Below, one piece after another: positions 52,670 to 61,624 of a stretch of DNA of 64,000 bases. Every line of letters starts with the position of its first letter. Position 1 is the first letter of the stretch. A model generated the notes under the pieces. The model saw only the letters and a list, made by a program, of their open reading frames with translations. It had not been told where the DNA came from and made no database searches. The stretch is from Bacteroidales bacterium (GTDB lineage: Bacteria > Bacteroidota > Bacteroidia > Bacteroidales > Paludibacteraceae): the NCBI GenBank assembly GCA_900769555.1, contig CAAGHA010000079.1:1-64000 (forward strand), read 5' to 3'. A program made the position numbers and the translations under genes.

Positions 52670-54637
52670 ATGAAAATGAAAAAGATATTGTCATTATTTA
52701 TGCTTTGGCAATGTATAGCTATAACGTCTTTTGCCTCTACAGATGATATAGGTTTATATGTGAATGATATAATTCTTGATTGGAGCGGTGGTGGAGGAAC
52801 AAAGGATGTAGTTAATAATAGTTTGACTTCAAATCAGTCGGCAATAAATTATTGGGATATTCATGATTTAAGTACAGATATTTATGAAAAGCTGGAGATT
52901 TCTTTTGCCCAGGTAGTAGATTATGATAATATCAATATTACCATTACTTATAGTGACGGGAGTACAATAGAAACAAAGATTCTTCGTGGAACATCTTCTC
53001 ATGAAGTGAATTTTGATGCGAGAAAGACTCTTGTAAAGATTTCTATTTCACATGGTTGGGATGGTCCAAGTGGTGCAGTAACTCTCTACTTCAACAGTAT
53101 TATCATTCGAGCGAAGAATTCTACTGGTAATATTGGATTTATGCCTGTAGGGTCGCCTAAGTTGGGTAAAGATGTCGCAAACCCACTGTTGGATTTCCAT
53201 TTTATAGCTGATCCTACGGCTATTGAGTACGATGGTCGTCTATATGTCTATGGCACTAATGATCATCAGCAATATGAGGCTGGAACTCCTACCAATAGTT
53301 ACGAAGCAATAAACTCTTTAGTGGCTATTTCTACAGATGATATGGTGAATTGGACCTATCATGGACTAATAGATACAAAAAGTGTGGCACCTTGGATTTC
53401 GGCCTCTTGGGCTCCATCTATTATTAGTAAGGTGCAGGCTGATGGTTCTACACTTTTTTCTCTTTATTTCTCTAATAGTGGTATAGGGTCTGGAGTAATT
53501 CAATCTAAGTCGCCTCTCGGTCCATGGACATCTCCTCTCAATACGAATCTTACCGATGGGTTTGATCCTGGTGCCGTAGTCGATGATAATGGTGATGCTT
53601 GGTTGGCTTATGGTGGAGGGGTTGGTAAAATCGTTAAGTTGGGTGACGACCTCCATTCTATTGTAGCCGGACCTGTTTTACCTCCAGCACCTTATCACTT
53701 CGAGGCTAATGAGTTGAACTTCATTAATGGTACGTATGTATATACCTATAACAATGATTGGAGCGACCATTCACCGTGGATTCATGGAGGAGAAAAACCG
53801 TCTGCTTGTAGTATGGTTTACTTCACAAGTAAGACCCCACTTGATGAAGATTCCTGGAATTATGGTGCAAACTATTTCAGAAATACGGGTGAAAATGGCA
53901 TGAATTATGGTAACAATCATACTCATCTGCATAAATATCAAGGAAAGTGGTATCTGTTCTATCAAGCCAATAATCTGGAGGCTTCCATAGGTTCTACAGG
54001 TGGATTTCGCAGTATCTACGTTGATGAAATTGAGGTGGACGAGGATAATGTGGTTATTAGAGAATGTACCCCCTCTTTTAAAGGCGTGAGAGCCATCAAA
54101 AATCTGGATCCATATACTCCTCAATATGCTGCTACTGCAGCGGCTACTCTTGGTATCGTTCATGAACAAGCAGATGGAGAAGGACACATGGTTGTAAAGA
54201 TTGGTACTCCAAGTACGAAAGCTCCTATCCCTTCTGAGGGGGTTATAGAAGTGCGTAATGTGGAATTTTCTGGTGCTGATAATACGTTAAAATGTCTGGT
54301 AAAAGGAAACGGAAGCATTGCTTTGCGTATTGATAGTAAGGATGGAGAGGATATTGCAACCATAACAAGTTTAGATGAAAATTGGACGGAACAAACAGCT
54401 GTATGCAATTCTGTGTTGAATGGCGTTCACACCATTTATTTCATTCTTAGTGGAGATGTACTCTTTGATAAGTGGGTGTTGAGTAACGAAACACCAAGCG
54501 ATATTGAAGAGGTTCAATCTTTAGATACTCCTAAAAATACGGGGGATTTGTATAATCTAAAAGGACAGCTAATTCATAAACCGGCTAAAGGAATTTATGT
54601 GTCAAACGGAAAAAAATACATTATTAGCGATAAGTAA
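52670..54637 (+). CDS. Glycoside hydrolase family 43-like enzyme with flanking binding-type domains
   Basis: The 655-residue protein has a signal peptide (ends near SFAST), an N-terminal beta-sandwich-like domain (about 24-155), and a five-bladed propeller of GH43 type. Predicted catalytic residues are D181 (FIADPT), D299 (FDPGAV) and a glutamate at 345 or 348 (FEANEL). A CBM6-like domain (about 515-610) follows. GH43 enzymes mostly release arabinose or xylose from side chains. The C-terminus ends YNLKGQ, then KGIYVSNGKK, a short tail common in Bacteroidota secreted proteins but shorter than the T9SS tails of its neighbours. Either ATG (52670 or 52676) could be used. Confidence 0.82.
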   Translation: MKMKKILSLFMLWQCIAITSFASTDDIGLYVNDIILDWSGGGGTKDVVNNSLTSNQSAINYWDIHDLSTDIYEKLEISFAQVVDYDNINITITYSDGSTIETKILRGTSSHEVNFDARKTLVKISISHGWDGPSGAVTLYFNSIIIRAKNSTGNIGFMPVGSPKLGKDVANPLLDFHFIADPTAIEYDGRLYVYGTNDHQQYEAGTPTNSYEAINSLVAISTDDMVNWTYHGLIDTKSVAPWISASWAPSIISKVQADGSTLFSLYFSNSGIGSGVIQSKSPLGPWTSPLNTNLTDGFDPGAVVDDNGDAWLAYGGGVGKIVKLGDDLHSIVAGPVLPPAPYHFEANELNFINGTYVYTYNNDWSDHSPWIHGGEKPSACSMVYFTSKTPLDEDSWNYGANYFRNTGENGMNYGNNHTHLHKYQGKWYLFYQANNLEASIGSTGGFRSIYVDEIEVDEDNVVIRECTPSFKGVRAIKNLDPYTPQYAATAAATLGIVHEQADGEGHMVVKIGTPSTKAPIPSEGVIEVRNVEFSGADNTLKCLVKGNGSIALRIDSKDGEDIATITSLDENWTEQTAVCNSVLNGVHTIYFILSGDVLFDKWVLSNETPSDIEEVQSLDTPKNTGDLYNLKGQLIHKPAKGIYVSNGKKYIISDK

Positions 54638-54642
54638 ACGTG

Positions 54643-54654
54643 AGTTCTATAAAT
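54643..54654 (-). repeat. Dispersed repeat core, inverted partial copy
   Basis: The reverse strand reads AATTTATAGAAC, the 12-bp core of the dispersed repeat, 6 bp after the GH43 stop. Confidence 0.45.
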
Positions 54655-54810
54655 TTAGTGTTTAAGATTTAAAAAGTGTAAATCGTAGGTTGATAAACTT
54701 TTCGGTACTTTTTGATTTATTTTGGTAACCTGCAGTTTTCTGTCGGTCATAGTACTCGTATTGCTCCTTTCTTTCGCATAGCAATTTTCTCGAAATAAAT
54801 TCAAAATTCC

Positions 54811-54840
54811 TCGAAATGAATTTTAGAACCCACCTAAAAT
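54811..54840 (+). repeat. Dispersed repeat copy 3
   Basis: CGAAATGAATTTTAGAACCC then ACCTAAAA: close to copies 1 and 2 with one base deleted in the core. Confidence 0.65.
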
Positions 54841-54881
54841 AAATTCAAAAGCATCCGAAACCAGATTTTGAGCAATAAATT

Positions 54882-54908
54882 CGTAATTTATAGAACTTAC
54901 CTTAAATT
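54882..54908 (+). repeat. Dispersed repeat copy 4
   Basis: GTAATTTATAGAAC then TTACCTTAAA, a more diverged copy 40 bp after copy 3. The 377-bp gap before panE holds these repeats and a candidate promoter but no gene. Confidence 0.6.
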
Positions 54909-54982
54909 ATGATTGATGAAAATTTTACTGCAGAACTATAAATATTGAGAATTATTTATTGGAGAGGTTCTAAAATTTTACC

Positions 54983-54990
54983 TAATTTTG
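54983..54990 (+). promoter_or_regulatory. Candidate -7 box of panE
   Basis: TAATTTTG matches TAnnTTTG 24 bp before the panE ATG. A TTG at 54959-54961 is 21 bp upstream. Confidence 0.45.
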
Positions 54991-55014
54991 TGAGCGAAAT
55001 TAATAGCATAGAAG

Positions 55015-55938
55015 ATGGGACTAAAATATGGTATAATAGGAGTTGGAGCCATTGGCGGTTTTTATGGTGGACGATTGGCAAATGCCGGTTGTGATGTCCA
55101 TTTTTTATTCCACTCAGAATATAAGCATGTCAAAGAACACGGGTTTCAAGTTGACTCTGTTGATGGAGATTTTCATTTGTCTGATATATCTATCTATAAT
55201 AATTCTTCCGATATGCCTAAGTGTGATGTAGTTTTGGTTTCGTTAAAATCTACTCAAAATCACCTTTTGCCGACATTGTTAAAACCTATCCTCCATGACT
55301 CTTCAATGGTTATTTTGATTCAAAATGGTTTGGGGTTAGAGGCTGAATTGGCTCAATCGTTCCCTAATACGACAATTGTCGGGGGAATGGCTTTTATTTG
55401 CTCTTCTAGAATTGCTCCTGGGCATATTCAACATAAGGATTATGGTGCTTTGAATATCGGTTTTTATCAACATCGTAATGATGAAATGTTGACTCAATTT
55501 CTAGATGATTGTTCTGTTGCCAATCTGACAGTTACTGTGGCTGATGATCTTTATTCTTCTCGTTGGAAAAAATTGGTTTGGAATATTCCGTATAATGGCT
55601 TGACTGTGGTGCTGAATGCAACAACTGAACAGATTATGAAAACCCCATCTTCTCGTCAGTTGGTGAAAGATATGATGTTGGAGGTGCGTGCGGCAGCTTT
55701 GGCTAATGGGGCGGTCATGGATGAGTCTTTTGTTGATGATATGTTGAAAATGACAGATGAGATGAACCCTTATTCTCCTAGTATGAAATTAGATTGGGAG
55801 CATCAAAGACCAATGGAACTGAAATCTATTTATGAAAACCCAATTAAAGAGGCATTAAAAGTAAATTGCCCGATGAAAAAGGTGGAGGCTTTGTTCCAAA
55901 TTTTACAATTTAAGCAATCTTTGATCATTCCCGGATAG
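55015..55938 (+). CDS. panE: 2-dehydropantoate 2-reductase (ketopantoate reductase)
   Basis: The 307-residue protein has the N-terminal NADP-binding fold (GVGAIGGFYGGRLANAG), the conserved SLKSTQN loop and the ILIQNGLG strand, and the helical ApbA C-terminal domain (SRWKKLVWNIPYNGLTVV, containing the catalytic-lysine region). It reduces ketopantoate to pantoate for vitamin B5 and coenzyme A synthesis. It is a single gene, and the paralogue family is broad, so another 2-oxoacid is possible. Confidence 0.87.
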   Translation: MGLKYGIIGVGAIGGFYGGRLANAGCDVHFLFHSEYKHVKEHGFQVDSVDGDFHLSDISIYNNSSDMPKCDVVLVSLKSTQNHLLPTLLKPILHDSSMVILIQNGLGLEAELAQSFPNTTIVGGMAFICSSRIAPGHIQHKDYGALNIGFYQHRNDEMLTQFLDDCSVANLTVTVADDLYSSRWKKLVWNIPYNGLTVVLNATTEQIMKTPSSRQLVKDMMLEVRAAALANGAVMDESFVDDMLKMTDEMNPYSPSMKLDWEHQRPMELKSIYENPIKEALKVNCPMKKVEALFQILQFKQSLIIPG

Positions 55939-55977
55939 TTTTTTATGTTTTCAGTATCTTCTAAAAATTGTTTTTTA

Positions 55978-55985
55978 TATATTTG
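55978..55985 (+). promoter_or_regulatory. Candidate -7 box of the SPOR-domain gene
   Basis: TATATTTG matches TAnnTTTG 24 bp before the ATG at 56010; no TTTG at the standard upstream spacing. Confidence 0.4.
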
Positions 55986-56009
55986 TAAGTGATTATAAAT
56001 TGACTGAGT

Positions 56010-56522
56010 ATGATACGATTCTGTTTTCGATTATTTATTTTGTTTATGGTAGGAGTAACTCCTATTTGGGCTCAATCTACAAAAGGTACAGTCAAAAAAA
56101 AGGAGGCTGTGGATGTGGTTGAAGAACTTAAACGTCAAGGTATTCCCGGATGTGGCGTGGTTACAATCAATCAAAGTCCTAAGTTGCAATATCTTATTGA
56201 TAAAAAAATAACTGAGGCTGAAGAGAAACCGTTTATTGTGTTTACAGGTTATCGTATTCAAGTCTATATGGGTAATAATCAAAAGAAATCTAAATCGGAA
56301 GCTCTTAAACGTGAGGAGATGATTAAGGAGAAATATCCTGATTTGCCTGCTTATTTATCTTTTGTTTCTCCTTTTTGGCGTTTAAGAATTGGCGATTTTA
56401 GAACTCATACAGAAGCCTTGGTTAGTATGCGTGAGTTGTTGACAGATTTCCCAGAATTGAAAGGCCAAGTTTATGTCGTTAAGGATGATGAGACTAGAGA
56501 TTTGCTTTTAGAGGAGAATTAG
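56010..56522 (+). CDS. SPOR-domain protein
   Basis: The 170-residue protein has a signal peptide (ends near IWAQS), a short linker and a C-terminal SPOR domain (about 75-165) with GYRIQVYMGNNQKKSKSEAL and WRLRIGDFRTHTEAL. SPOR domains bind glycan strands of peptidoglycan lacking stem peptides, often at division sites. It probably acts in the periplasm in cell wall upkeep or division. The neighbours are unrelated metabolic genes. Confidence 0.85.
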   Translation: MIRFCFRLFILFMVGVTPIWAQSTKGTVKKKEAVDVVEELKRQGIPGCGVVTINQSPKLQYLIDKKITEAEEKPFIVFTGYRIQVYMGNNQKKSKSEALKREEMIKEKYPDLPAYLSFVSPFWRLRIGDFRTHTEALVSMRELLTDFPELKGQVYVVKDDETRDLLLEEN

Positions 56523-56599
56523 TATTCTATTTTAGTTGGTCTTTAAATCTTATTGAATTAAAATTCAGTTTTACAACTACCTCTCATACTGATTTAATA

Positions 56600-57205
56600 A
56601 TGGATAATTTAGAAATTAAACCGTGGGATTTGGCGAAATATCCCAATGTTGAGTTGACGGAGAAAATTACCCCCCTAATTTCTCAGATTTTGGACTTGCT
56701 CGGTGAGGATATCAATAGAGAAGGTCTATTGAAGACTCCGGAGCGTGTGGCTAAGGCTATGCAATTTATGACTTATGGTTATAAAATAGATCCTTCGGAC
56801 GTTTTGCGATCTGCAATTTTTGAGGAGGAATATCGTCAAATGGTTATCGTAAAAGATATTGATTTTTATTCGATGTGTGAACATCATATGTTGCCTTTCT
56901 TTGGGAAAGCTCATGTGGCTTACATTCCTAACAACAAAATTACAGGGTTGAGTAAAATTGCTCGTGTCGTGGAAATTCTTTCTCGACGTTTGCAAATTCA
57001 AGAGCGTTTAACTACTCAGATTAAAGATTGTATCCAAGAGGCTTTGCAACCATTAGGAGTGATGGTGGTTATTGAGGCTCAACATACTTGTATGCAGATG
57101 AGGGGAGTTCAAAAAATGCATTCGATAACTACAACCTCTGATTTTACGGGGATTTTTAATACACAGAAGACCAGGGAGGAGTTTATTAATCTTATTGGGC
57201 GCTAA
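56600..57205 (+). CDS. folE: GTP cyclohydrolase I
   Basis: The 201-residue protein matches FolE: TPERVAKAM, then YSMCEHHMLPFFGKAHVAY with the zinc Cys and His, GLSKIARVVE, and QHTCMQMRG with the second zinc Cys. It converts GTP to dihydroneopterin triphosphate, the first step of folate synthesis. Length is normal. It converges on the reverse-strand operon ending at 57345. Confidence 0.96.
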   Translation: MDNLEIKPWDLAKYPNVELTEKITPLISQILDLLGEDINREGLLKTPERVAKAMQFMTYGYKIDPSDVLRSAIFEEEYRQMVIVKDIDFYSMCEHHMLPFFGKAHVAYIPNNKITGLSKIARVVEILSRRLQIQERLTTQIKDCIQEALQPLGVMVVIEAQHTCMQMRGVQKMHSITTTSDFTGIFNTQKTREEFINLIGR

Positions 57206-57344
57206 TTTGGGTTTGTTAGAATGAACCATCTATATCGATATTTTCGATATTATGACTCACTCTTACCTTAAATTACAGTGTCTTGTATCTGCCTAATTCA
57301 AACAACCTAATGAGAACAATTCGTCTGTTCTGTTGTTTTTGATA

Positions 57345-58247
57345 CTACTCTTTACTATTTATTATGCTTTGGTTTGCCTTTTGGGCATGTGTGTAAAATA
57401 AATAAATGGCGGCAATAAATAGAAGTAAACTTATACAACTTTCTCCAAGATTCTCTTTCCCAATATTGTCAATGTAACTATCTTCTATAGAGCCGGGATA
57501 AAGGTGGCTGGTGATTATGACTAGTAGATTGTTGATAAAATGACAGAAGATGGGGATCCAAATACTTCCTCCCCAAATAAGCAAATAACCAAATAGGGCA
57601 CCCATAATCATTCGAGGGAAAAATCCAAAGAACTGTAGGTGGATTGTACTAAAAATAAAGGCAGTTATCCATATTGCCCAATGTGTGTTTCGGGTAAGTT
57701 TGTATAGTCCGTTCTGAATTGCTCCTCTGAATAACAACTCTTCTCCAATTGCCGGTATTAGTGCTAATACAATTATATCTAAGAGAATTTCATACCAATT
57801 ATTTCCGGATAACATATCCAACGTTAATTTACCATTTTTTTCTTCCATCGTTCGCATCCAATCTTCTATTCCGGACAAAAATGAAGGGAAGTGCATAGAC
57901 TCGTTAAGAACAGTGATGTAATTAACAAAGGGAATTGAAGTGATAAAACAGAGTAGTGCTAAGAGTACCAACTTTATGTTAGGTCGATTCAGGGATAGAA
58001 ATTGAAACGGATGATAACTAAATAGATACGATATAGCCAATGGTGCAATGATAAACATACCGATAGCTGAAAATAATTGGTTTATTTCCAATCTTGTTAT
58101 TCTGTTTTCAATAGAGAACAGATTCAAAAACAATTCCCCTAAAAGAAGAAATGTTAGAGATGAAAAAATCAAAAGAAATAAAAATAGAACCAACTGACTC
58201 CAGAACGGTATATCTCTAAATAAACCTTTGAATTGTATGTATTTCAT
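57345..58247 (-). CDS. CPBP-family intramembrane metalloprotease-like protein
   Basis: The 300-residue membrane protein has about eight hydrophobic helices and the CPBP motifs: GEELLFRG (E169, E170), F-x-x-x-H in IFSTIHLQFFG, and the C-terminal HFINN. CPBP (Abi) proteins are Rce1-like proteases, some of which mature peptides or confer bacteriocin immunity. The catalytic residues are present. It is last in the operon with recX, 4 bp before it. Substrate unknown. Confidence 0.87.
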   Translation of the reverse strand: MKYIQFKGLFRDIPFWSQLVLFLFLLIFSSLTFLLLGELFLNLFSIENRITRLEINQLFSAIGMFIIAPLAISYLFSYHPFQFLSLNRPNIKLVLLALLCFITSIPFVNYITVLNESMHFPSFLSGIEDWMRTMEEKNGKLTLDMLSGNNWYEILLDIIVLALIPAIGEELLFRGAIQNGLYKLTRNTHWAIWITAFIFSTIHLQFFGFFPRMIMGALFGYLLIWGGSIWIPIFCHFINNLLVIITSHLYPGSIEDSYIDNIGKENLGESCISLLLFIAAIYLFYTHAQKANQSIINSKE

Positions 58248-58251
58248 TGTT

Positions 58252-58728
58252 TTATAAGTTTGATTCGTTAATTACTTTCTCGCTAATTTTAATTACTATA
58301 TCACTCTCAAAGCCTCGAGAACAGCCAAAGCGATACAATTTTCCTTTCGCTTCATATAAAGAATTGAATTTTAATTGCCTGAATTTATTTCTTAACAAAG
58401 TATAAAGTTGTTCGTTGTAATCAATCTCTTCAATATTTGATAATGCGTCTTCTATAATATTTTTTTTTATCCCTTTGGCTTGCAACATCATCGCGATTTT
58501 GTTTTTTCCCCAATGCTGAAAACGATGTTTGTCTTTTACGTAGAAAAGTGTGTAACGCTCTTCATCGATAAATTTTTCTTGAACCAGATAGTTTATTATT
58601 TCATCTTTTTCTTTTTCAGATAATTCCCACTTTGATAATTTATCACGCACGTTTTTTATGCATTGTTCTGATTTTGAACAATACGCAGCCATTTTTGCAA
58701 GGGCTGATTTAAAATCTATTTCTTGCAT
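58252..58728 (-). CDS. recX: RecX-family regulator of RecA
   Basis: The 158-residue protein matches RecX: three tandem three-helix units with LAKMAAYCSKSEQCIKNV, INYLVQEKFIDEERY, and GKNKIAMMLQAKGI. RecX binds inside the RecA groove and limits filament growth. It overlaps the end of prmC by 13 bp, a conserved Bacteroidota order. recA is not in the window. Confidence 0.88.
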   Translation of the reverse strand: MQEIDFKSALAKMAAYCSKSEQCIKNVRDKLSKWELSEKEKDEIINYLVQEKFIDEERYTLFYVKDKHRFQHWGKNKIAMMLQAKGIKKNIIEDALSNIEEIDYNEQLYTLLRNKFRQLKFNSLYEAKGKLYRFGCSRGFESDIVIKISEKVINESNL

Positions 58729-59549
58729 CGCACCATCCTTTCTTTTCCGTAATCGTCAGTCTTTAACATTAGATCTTTATATCCCATTTCTTTGAGAAGT
58801 GTGATTGTCTCATTGCCCAATAATCCATTTATTTCAAAATAAAGGCTTCCGTTCTTCTTTAAGTGTTCTTTCCCAAATTGTGCAATCGAACGATAAAATA
58901 GTAGTGGATCTTCGTCAGGAACAAACAGTGCTGTGTGAGGTTCGTAATTCAATACGGTTACAGACATATCCACTTTCTCCTTATTCATTATGTAGGGCGG
59001 ATTGCTGACGATAATATCCCAATTTTCAAGATTGGTAAGTTGTGAATTTAGAATGTCATCGCAATGAAATGTTATATCTATTGCTAAATTCTTAGCATTG
59101 TTTTTCGCTATTTGTAATGCTTTTTCAGATATGTCAGAAGCATGAACAGAAAATCGAGGCAACTCTTTTTTTAACGAAATTGCAATACATCCACTTCCGG
59201 TTCCAATATCGAGTATTTTTCCTTCTTGTTCTTTATGCTCTTCACAAATCCAATCAATTAATTCAGATGTTTCAGGACGAGGAATTAATACATCTGGAGT
59301 TACTTTCCATGTGATGTCTCTAAATAGACATTCTCCCAATATGTATTGAATAGGTTCATTGCGAACAAGTCGTTCCGTAATATGACTTAATTTTTGCTCT
59401 TGTTCAATCGTAAACCCCTCCATCTCTTTTATCAATGCAACAGAAAGAGGAGCATCAAACAAATACTGTAAGATGATATAATAGAGTGTTTTTCTCTCTT
59501 CAGCAGAGTAGATGCACTCTAAGTTTTTATGGAATTGAATTTTAGTCAC
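58716..59549 (-). CDS. prmC: Release factor glutamine methyltransferase PrmC
   Basis: The 277-residue protein has the N-terminal helical domain and a Rossmann methyltransferase: AdoMet loop DIGTGSGCIAISL, and the catalytic NPPY at residues 183-186. It methylates the GGQ glutamine of release factors RF1 and RF2. The start is a GTG at 59549, overlapping the end of the upstream permease gene by 8 bp. It overlaps recX by 13 bp. Confidence 0.94.
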   Translation of the reverse strand: MTKIQFHKNLECIYSAEERKTLYYIILQYLFDAPLSVALIKEMEGFTIEQEQKLSHITERLVRNEPIQYILGECLFRDITWKVTPDVLIPRPETSELIDWICEEHKEQEGKILDIGTGSGCIAISLKKELPRFSVHASDISEKALQIAKNNAKNLAIDITFHCDDILNSQLTNLENWDIIVSNPPYIMNKEKVDMSVTVLNYEPHTALFVPDEDPLLFYRSIAQFGKEHLKKNGSLYFEINGLLGNETITLLKEMGYKDLMLKTDDYGKERMVRCKK

Positions 59550-60669
59550 TATTGGTGTTTTGTGGTATATAACTTCTGTCTATATCGTTAATCTCTTTCA
59601 GTATATACCTTTTATAGTAAGCAATCAAGAGTGTCGTTGCAGGAAGAGCGATGATGATTCCCAAAATCCCCATTAACATCCCGAATACTGAGAGAGAAAG
59701 CAAGATTACCGCTGCATTCAGATTTAGCGTTTTTTTCATGATTTTAGGGACCAAATAACCATCTTGTATAATTTGTACGACTATGAATACGACAGCAAGA
59801 GCAATTAAACTTCCCCAAGGAGAAATTCCCTTTTCTGCAGCATTTATTAATATTAAAACGAGACAAGGAGGAATGCCGATAGTTTGCAAATACGGAATCA
59901 TGTTTAGTAACCCTAATGTTAGTCCCATCATTAAAGCTAATGGCATATCAATAATTGTAAATCCAATCGAAAATAATATACCTACGATTAATGCAATCAC
60001 TGATTGTCCACGATAGTAGTTGCTCATGCCTCGTTCCATATCTAAAAGTAGGGTAGAGGTAAATGGTTTGTATTTATCAGGAATTAGTTGAACTAATCTT
60101 TTTCCAATGGTATTATAGTCCCTTAAAATAAAATAGAGATACAAAAGCATTATGAATGTTGCAAAAATACTTGTGGCAATATTAACTGAATTGTTTAAAA
60201 GTTTCCACGCGTGTGGGAATAAATCTTTGATTAATTGAGCTAAACTTTCTTTGTTGAATAATTCTAATAAGTCGGTCTGTAAAATTAAGTTTTGTAGAAA
60301 TATTTCCCATTTTTGTGGAATTATTCCATATTGAGTGTTTGGGGATGAGTATTGTATGATTAAGTCTTTTACTTTAACAACTTCTGCAATAAACAAGGGG
60401 GTGAGAAGCCAAATTCCTAAGCCAATAATGGTGAAAATAGTTATCAATACTAAAATAACGGCTAAATTATGATTCTTAATTTTTAATTTTTTCTTGACAA
60501 AAGAAACAATTGGGTATATGAGGTATGCTAATAACCATGCTACAAAGAATGGAAGTAGGACAGGACTTAAATAATTGAGTAATAGTACGATGCCTATTAT
60601 AGTGACAATTGTCAATACAAGTCGAACTGTGCTATCTAATGTAAAAGGTTTCGAAAAAGGTGAATTCAT
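59542..60669 (-). CDS. AI-2E family transporter (permease)
   Basis: The 375-residue membrane protein has about eight helices and the family features (N-terminal LLPFFVAWLLAYLIYP; C-terminal GLLNMIPYLQTIG and a glycine-rich GMLMGILGIIIALPATTL). The family exports small molecules; some members are Na+/H+ antiporters. The quorum-sensing substrate of the name is not implied here. It heads the operon with prmC, recX and the CPBP gene. Confidence 0.88.
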   Translation of the reverse strand: MNSPFSKPFTLDSTVRLVLTIVTIIGIVLLLNYLSPVLLPFFVAWLLAYLIYPIVSFVKKKLKIKNHNLAVILVLITIFTIIGLGIWLLTPLFIAEVVKVKDLIIQYSSPNTQYGIIPQKWEIFLQNLILQTDLLELFNKESLAQLIKDLFPHAWKLLNNSVNIATSIFATFIMLLYLYFILRDYNTIGKRLVQLIPDKYKPFTSTLLLDMERGMSNYYRGQSVIALIVGILFSIGFTIIDMPLALMMGLTLGLLNMIPYLQTIGIPPCLVLILINAAEKGISPWGSLIALAVVFIVVQIIQDGYLVPKIMKKTLNLNAAVILLSLSVFGMLMGILGIIIALPATTLLIAYYKRYILKEINDIDRSYIPQNTNSD

Positions 60670-60757
60670 ATGAAAAAAACTTTAATTAACCGCTTTTTTT
60701 AGCGCAATAATTTTATATCTTTACAAAGATAAATAAAATATCAGACGAAAGAGTTTT

Positions 60758-60788
60758 TTTGTGTAAGAAAAAATAATAGTTATATTTG
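60758..60788 (+). promoter_or_regulatory. Promoter of the acidic protein-rsmI operon
   Basis: TTTG (60758-60761), exactly 19 bp, then TATATTTG (60781-60788). A second box, TAAATTTG at 60812-60819, may give an alternative start. Confidence 0.75.
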
Positions 60789-60844
60789 AATTTCTTTTAT
60801 TTTATTTGTGATAAATTTGTTGGTAAGAAGAAAAAACGATTAAA

Positions 60845-61624
60845 ATGAATAATAGTGAAATAAACTCTCTTATAGTCAATGACTTAAAGGAATTATTGCT
60901 TCTTTTTGAGGGGATGTCAGAATTGAGTGAAATTCCGGTGAGTGTACTTAATTTAGCTTCAGTAAAAGTTGAAAGGATTTCTTCTCGGATTAATGATTTG
61001 ACTCCTAAAAGTGATAATCCGGAGTTTTCTTTGTCTGATGATTCTGATTGTGCAAGGTGTAGAGAGGAAGAGTTTGGAGATGAGGGTATTGACCATTCTG
61101 ATGATGAAATTTATGCTGGGGAATCTGGTGGAGAAGATTTTGATTCTGAGAATGAATATGATGATGAAGACGAATTTGATGATGATGAATATGAGGAGTG
61201 GGAAGAAGAGGAGGCGGATGAAGATGAGGAAGAGTTGAATTTTGATGAGTTGTCAGAAGAGTTATCTGTTGAACTTAATGAGTTTGGCACGAATTTTGCA
61301 AGTGATTTGAAAAATGAGGCATCAGAGGATGTTTTGCAGTCTGCGCAAAGAGATAAGACGAGTGTGTCAACAAAAACAGTCTCCAAGCGGTTGGAGAGTC
61401 GTTTTGTTGTATCTTTGAAAAAAATGGGAATTGTTGACAGATATAGGTATGGGAAAGAGTTGTTTGGCGGAGATGTGGCGTTATTGTCGCATACTATCGA
61501 CATTCTGGATGGAATGGATTCGTTGGATGATGCAATGGCTTATATCCATGATAACTTTACTTGGGATGAACAAAGCCCGGCGGTAGCAGACTTTTTGGTA
61601 TTACTTGAAAATCGATTCTCGTGA
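60845..61624 (+). CDS. Acidic protein with Asp/Glu-rich linker, conserved-type C-terminal domain, unknown function
   Basis: The 259-residue protein has a helical N-terminal region (about 1-55), a roughly 75-residue Asp/Glu-rich disordered linker (about 60-140), and a folded C-terminal region (about 175-259) with RYRYGKELFGGD, then IDILDGMDSLDDAMAYIHDNF. It has no signal peptide. I do not recognise the family by name. Its stop overlaps the GTG of rsmI (GTGA), so the two are translationally coupled. Confidence 0.75.
   Translation: MNNSEINSLIVNDLKELLLLFEGMSELSEIPVSVLNLASVKVERISSRINDLTPKSDNPEFSLSDDSDCARCREEEFGDEGIDHSDDEIYAGESGGEDFDSENEYDDEDEFDDDEYEEWEEEEADEDEEELNFDELSEELSVELNEFGTNFASDLKNEASEDVLQSAQRDKTSVSTKTVSKRLESRFVVSLKKMGIVDRYRYGKELFGGDVALLSHTIDILDGMDSLDDAMAYIHDNFTWDEQSPAVADFLVLLENRFS

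Noticed and set aside
57232..57250. Terminator between folE and the convergent operon
   Set aside because: A 7-bp A/T-rich stem exists, but it has no T-run on either strand and is too weak to call.
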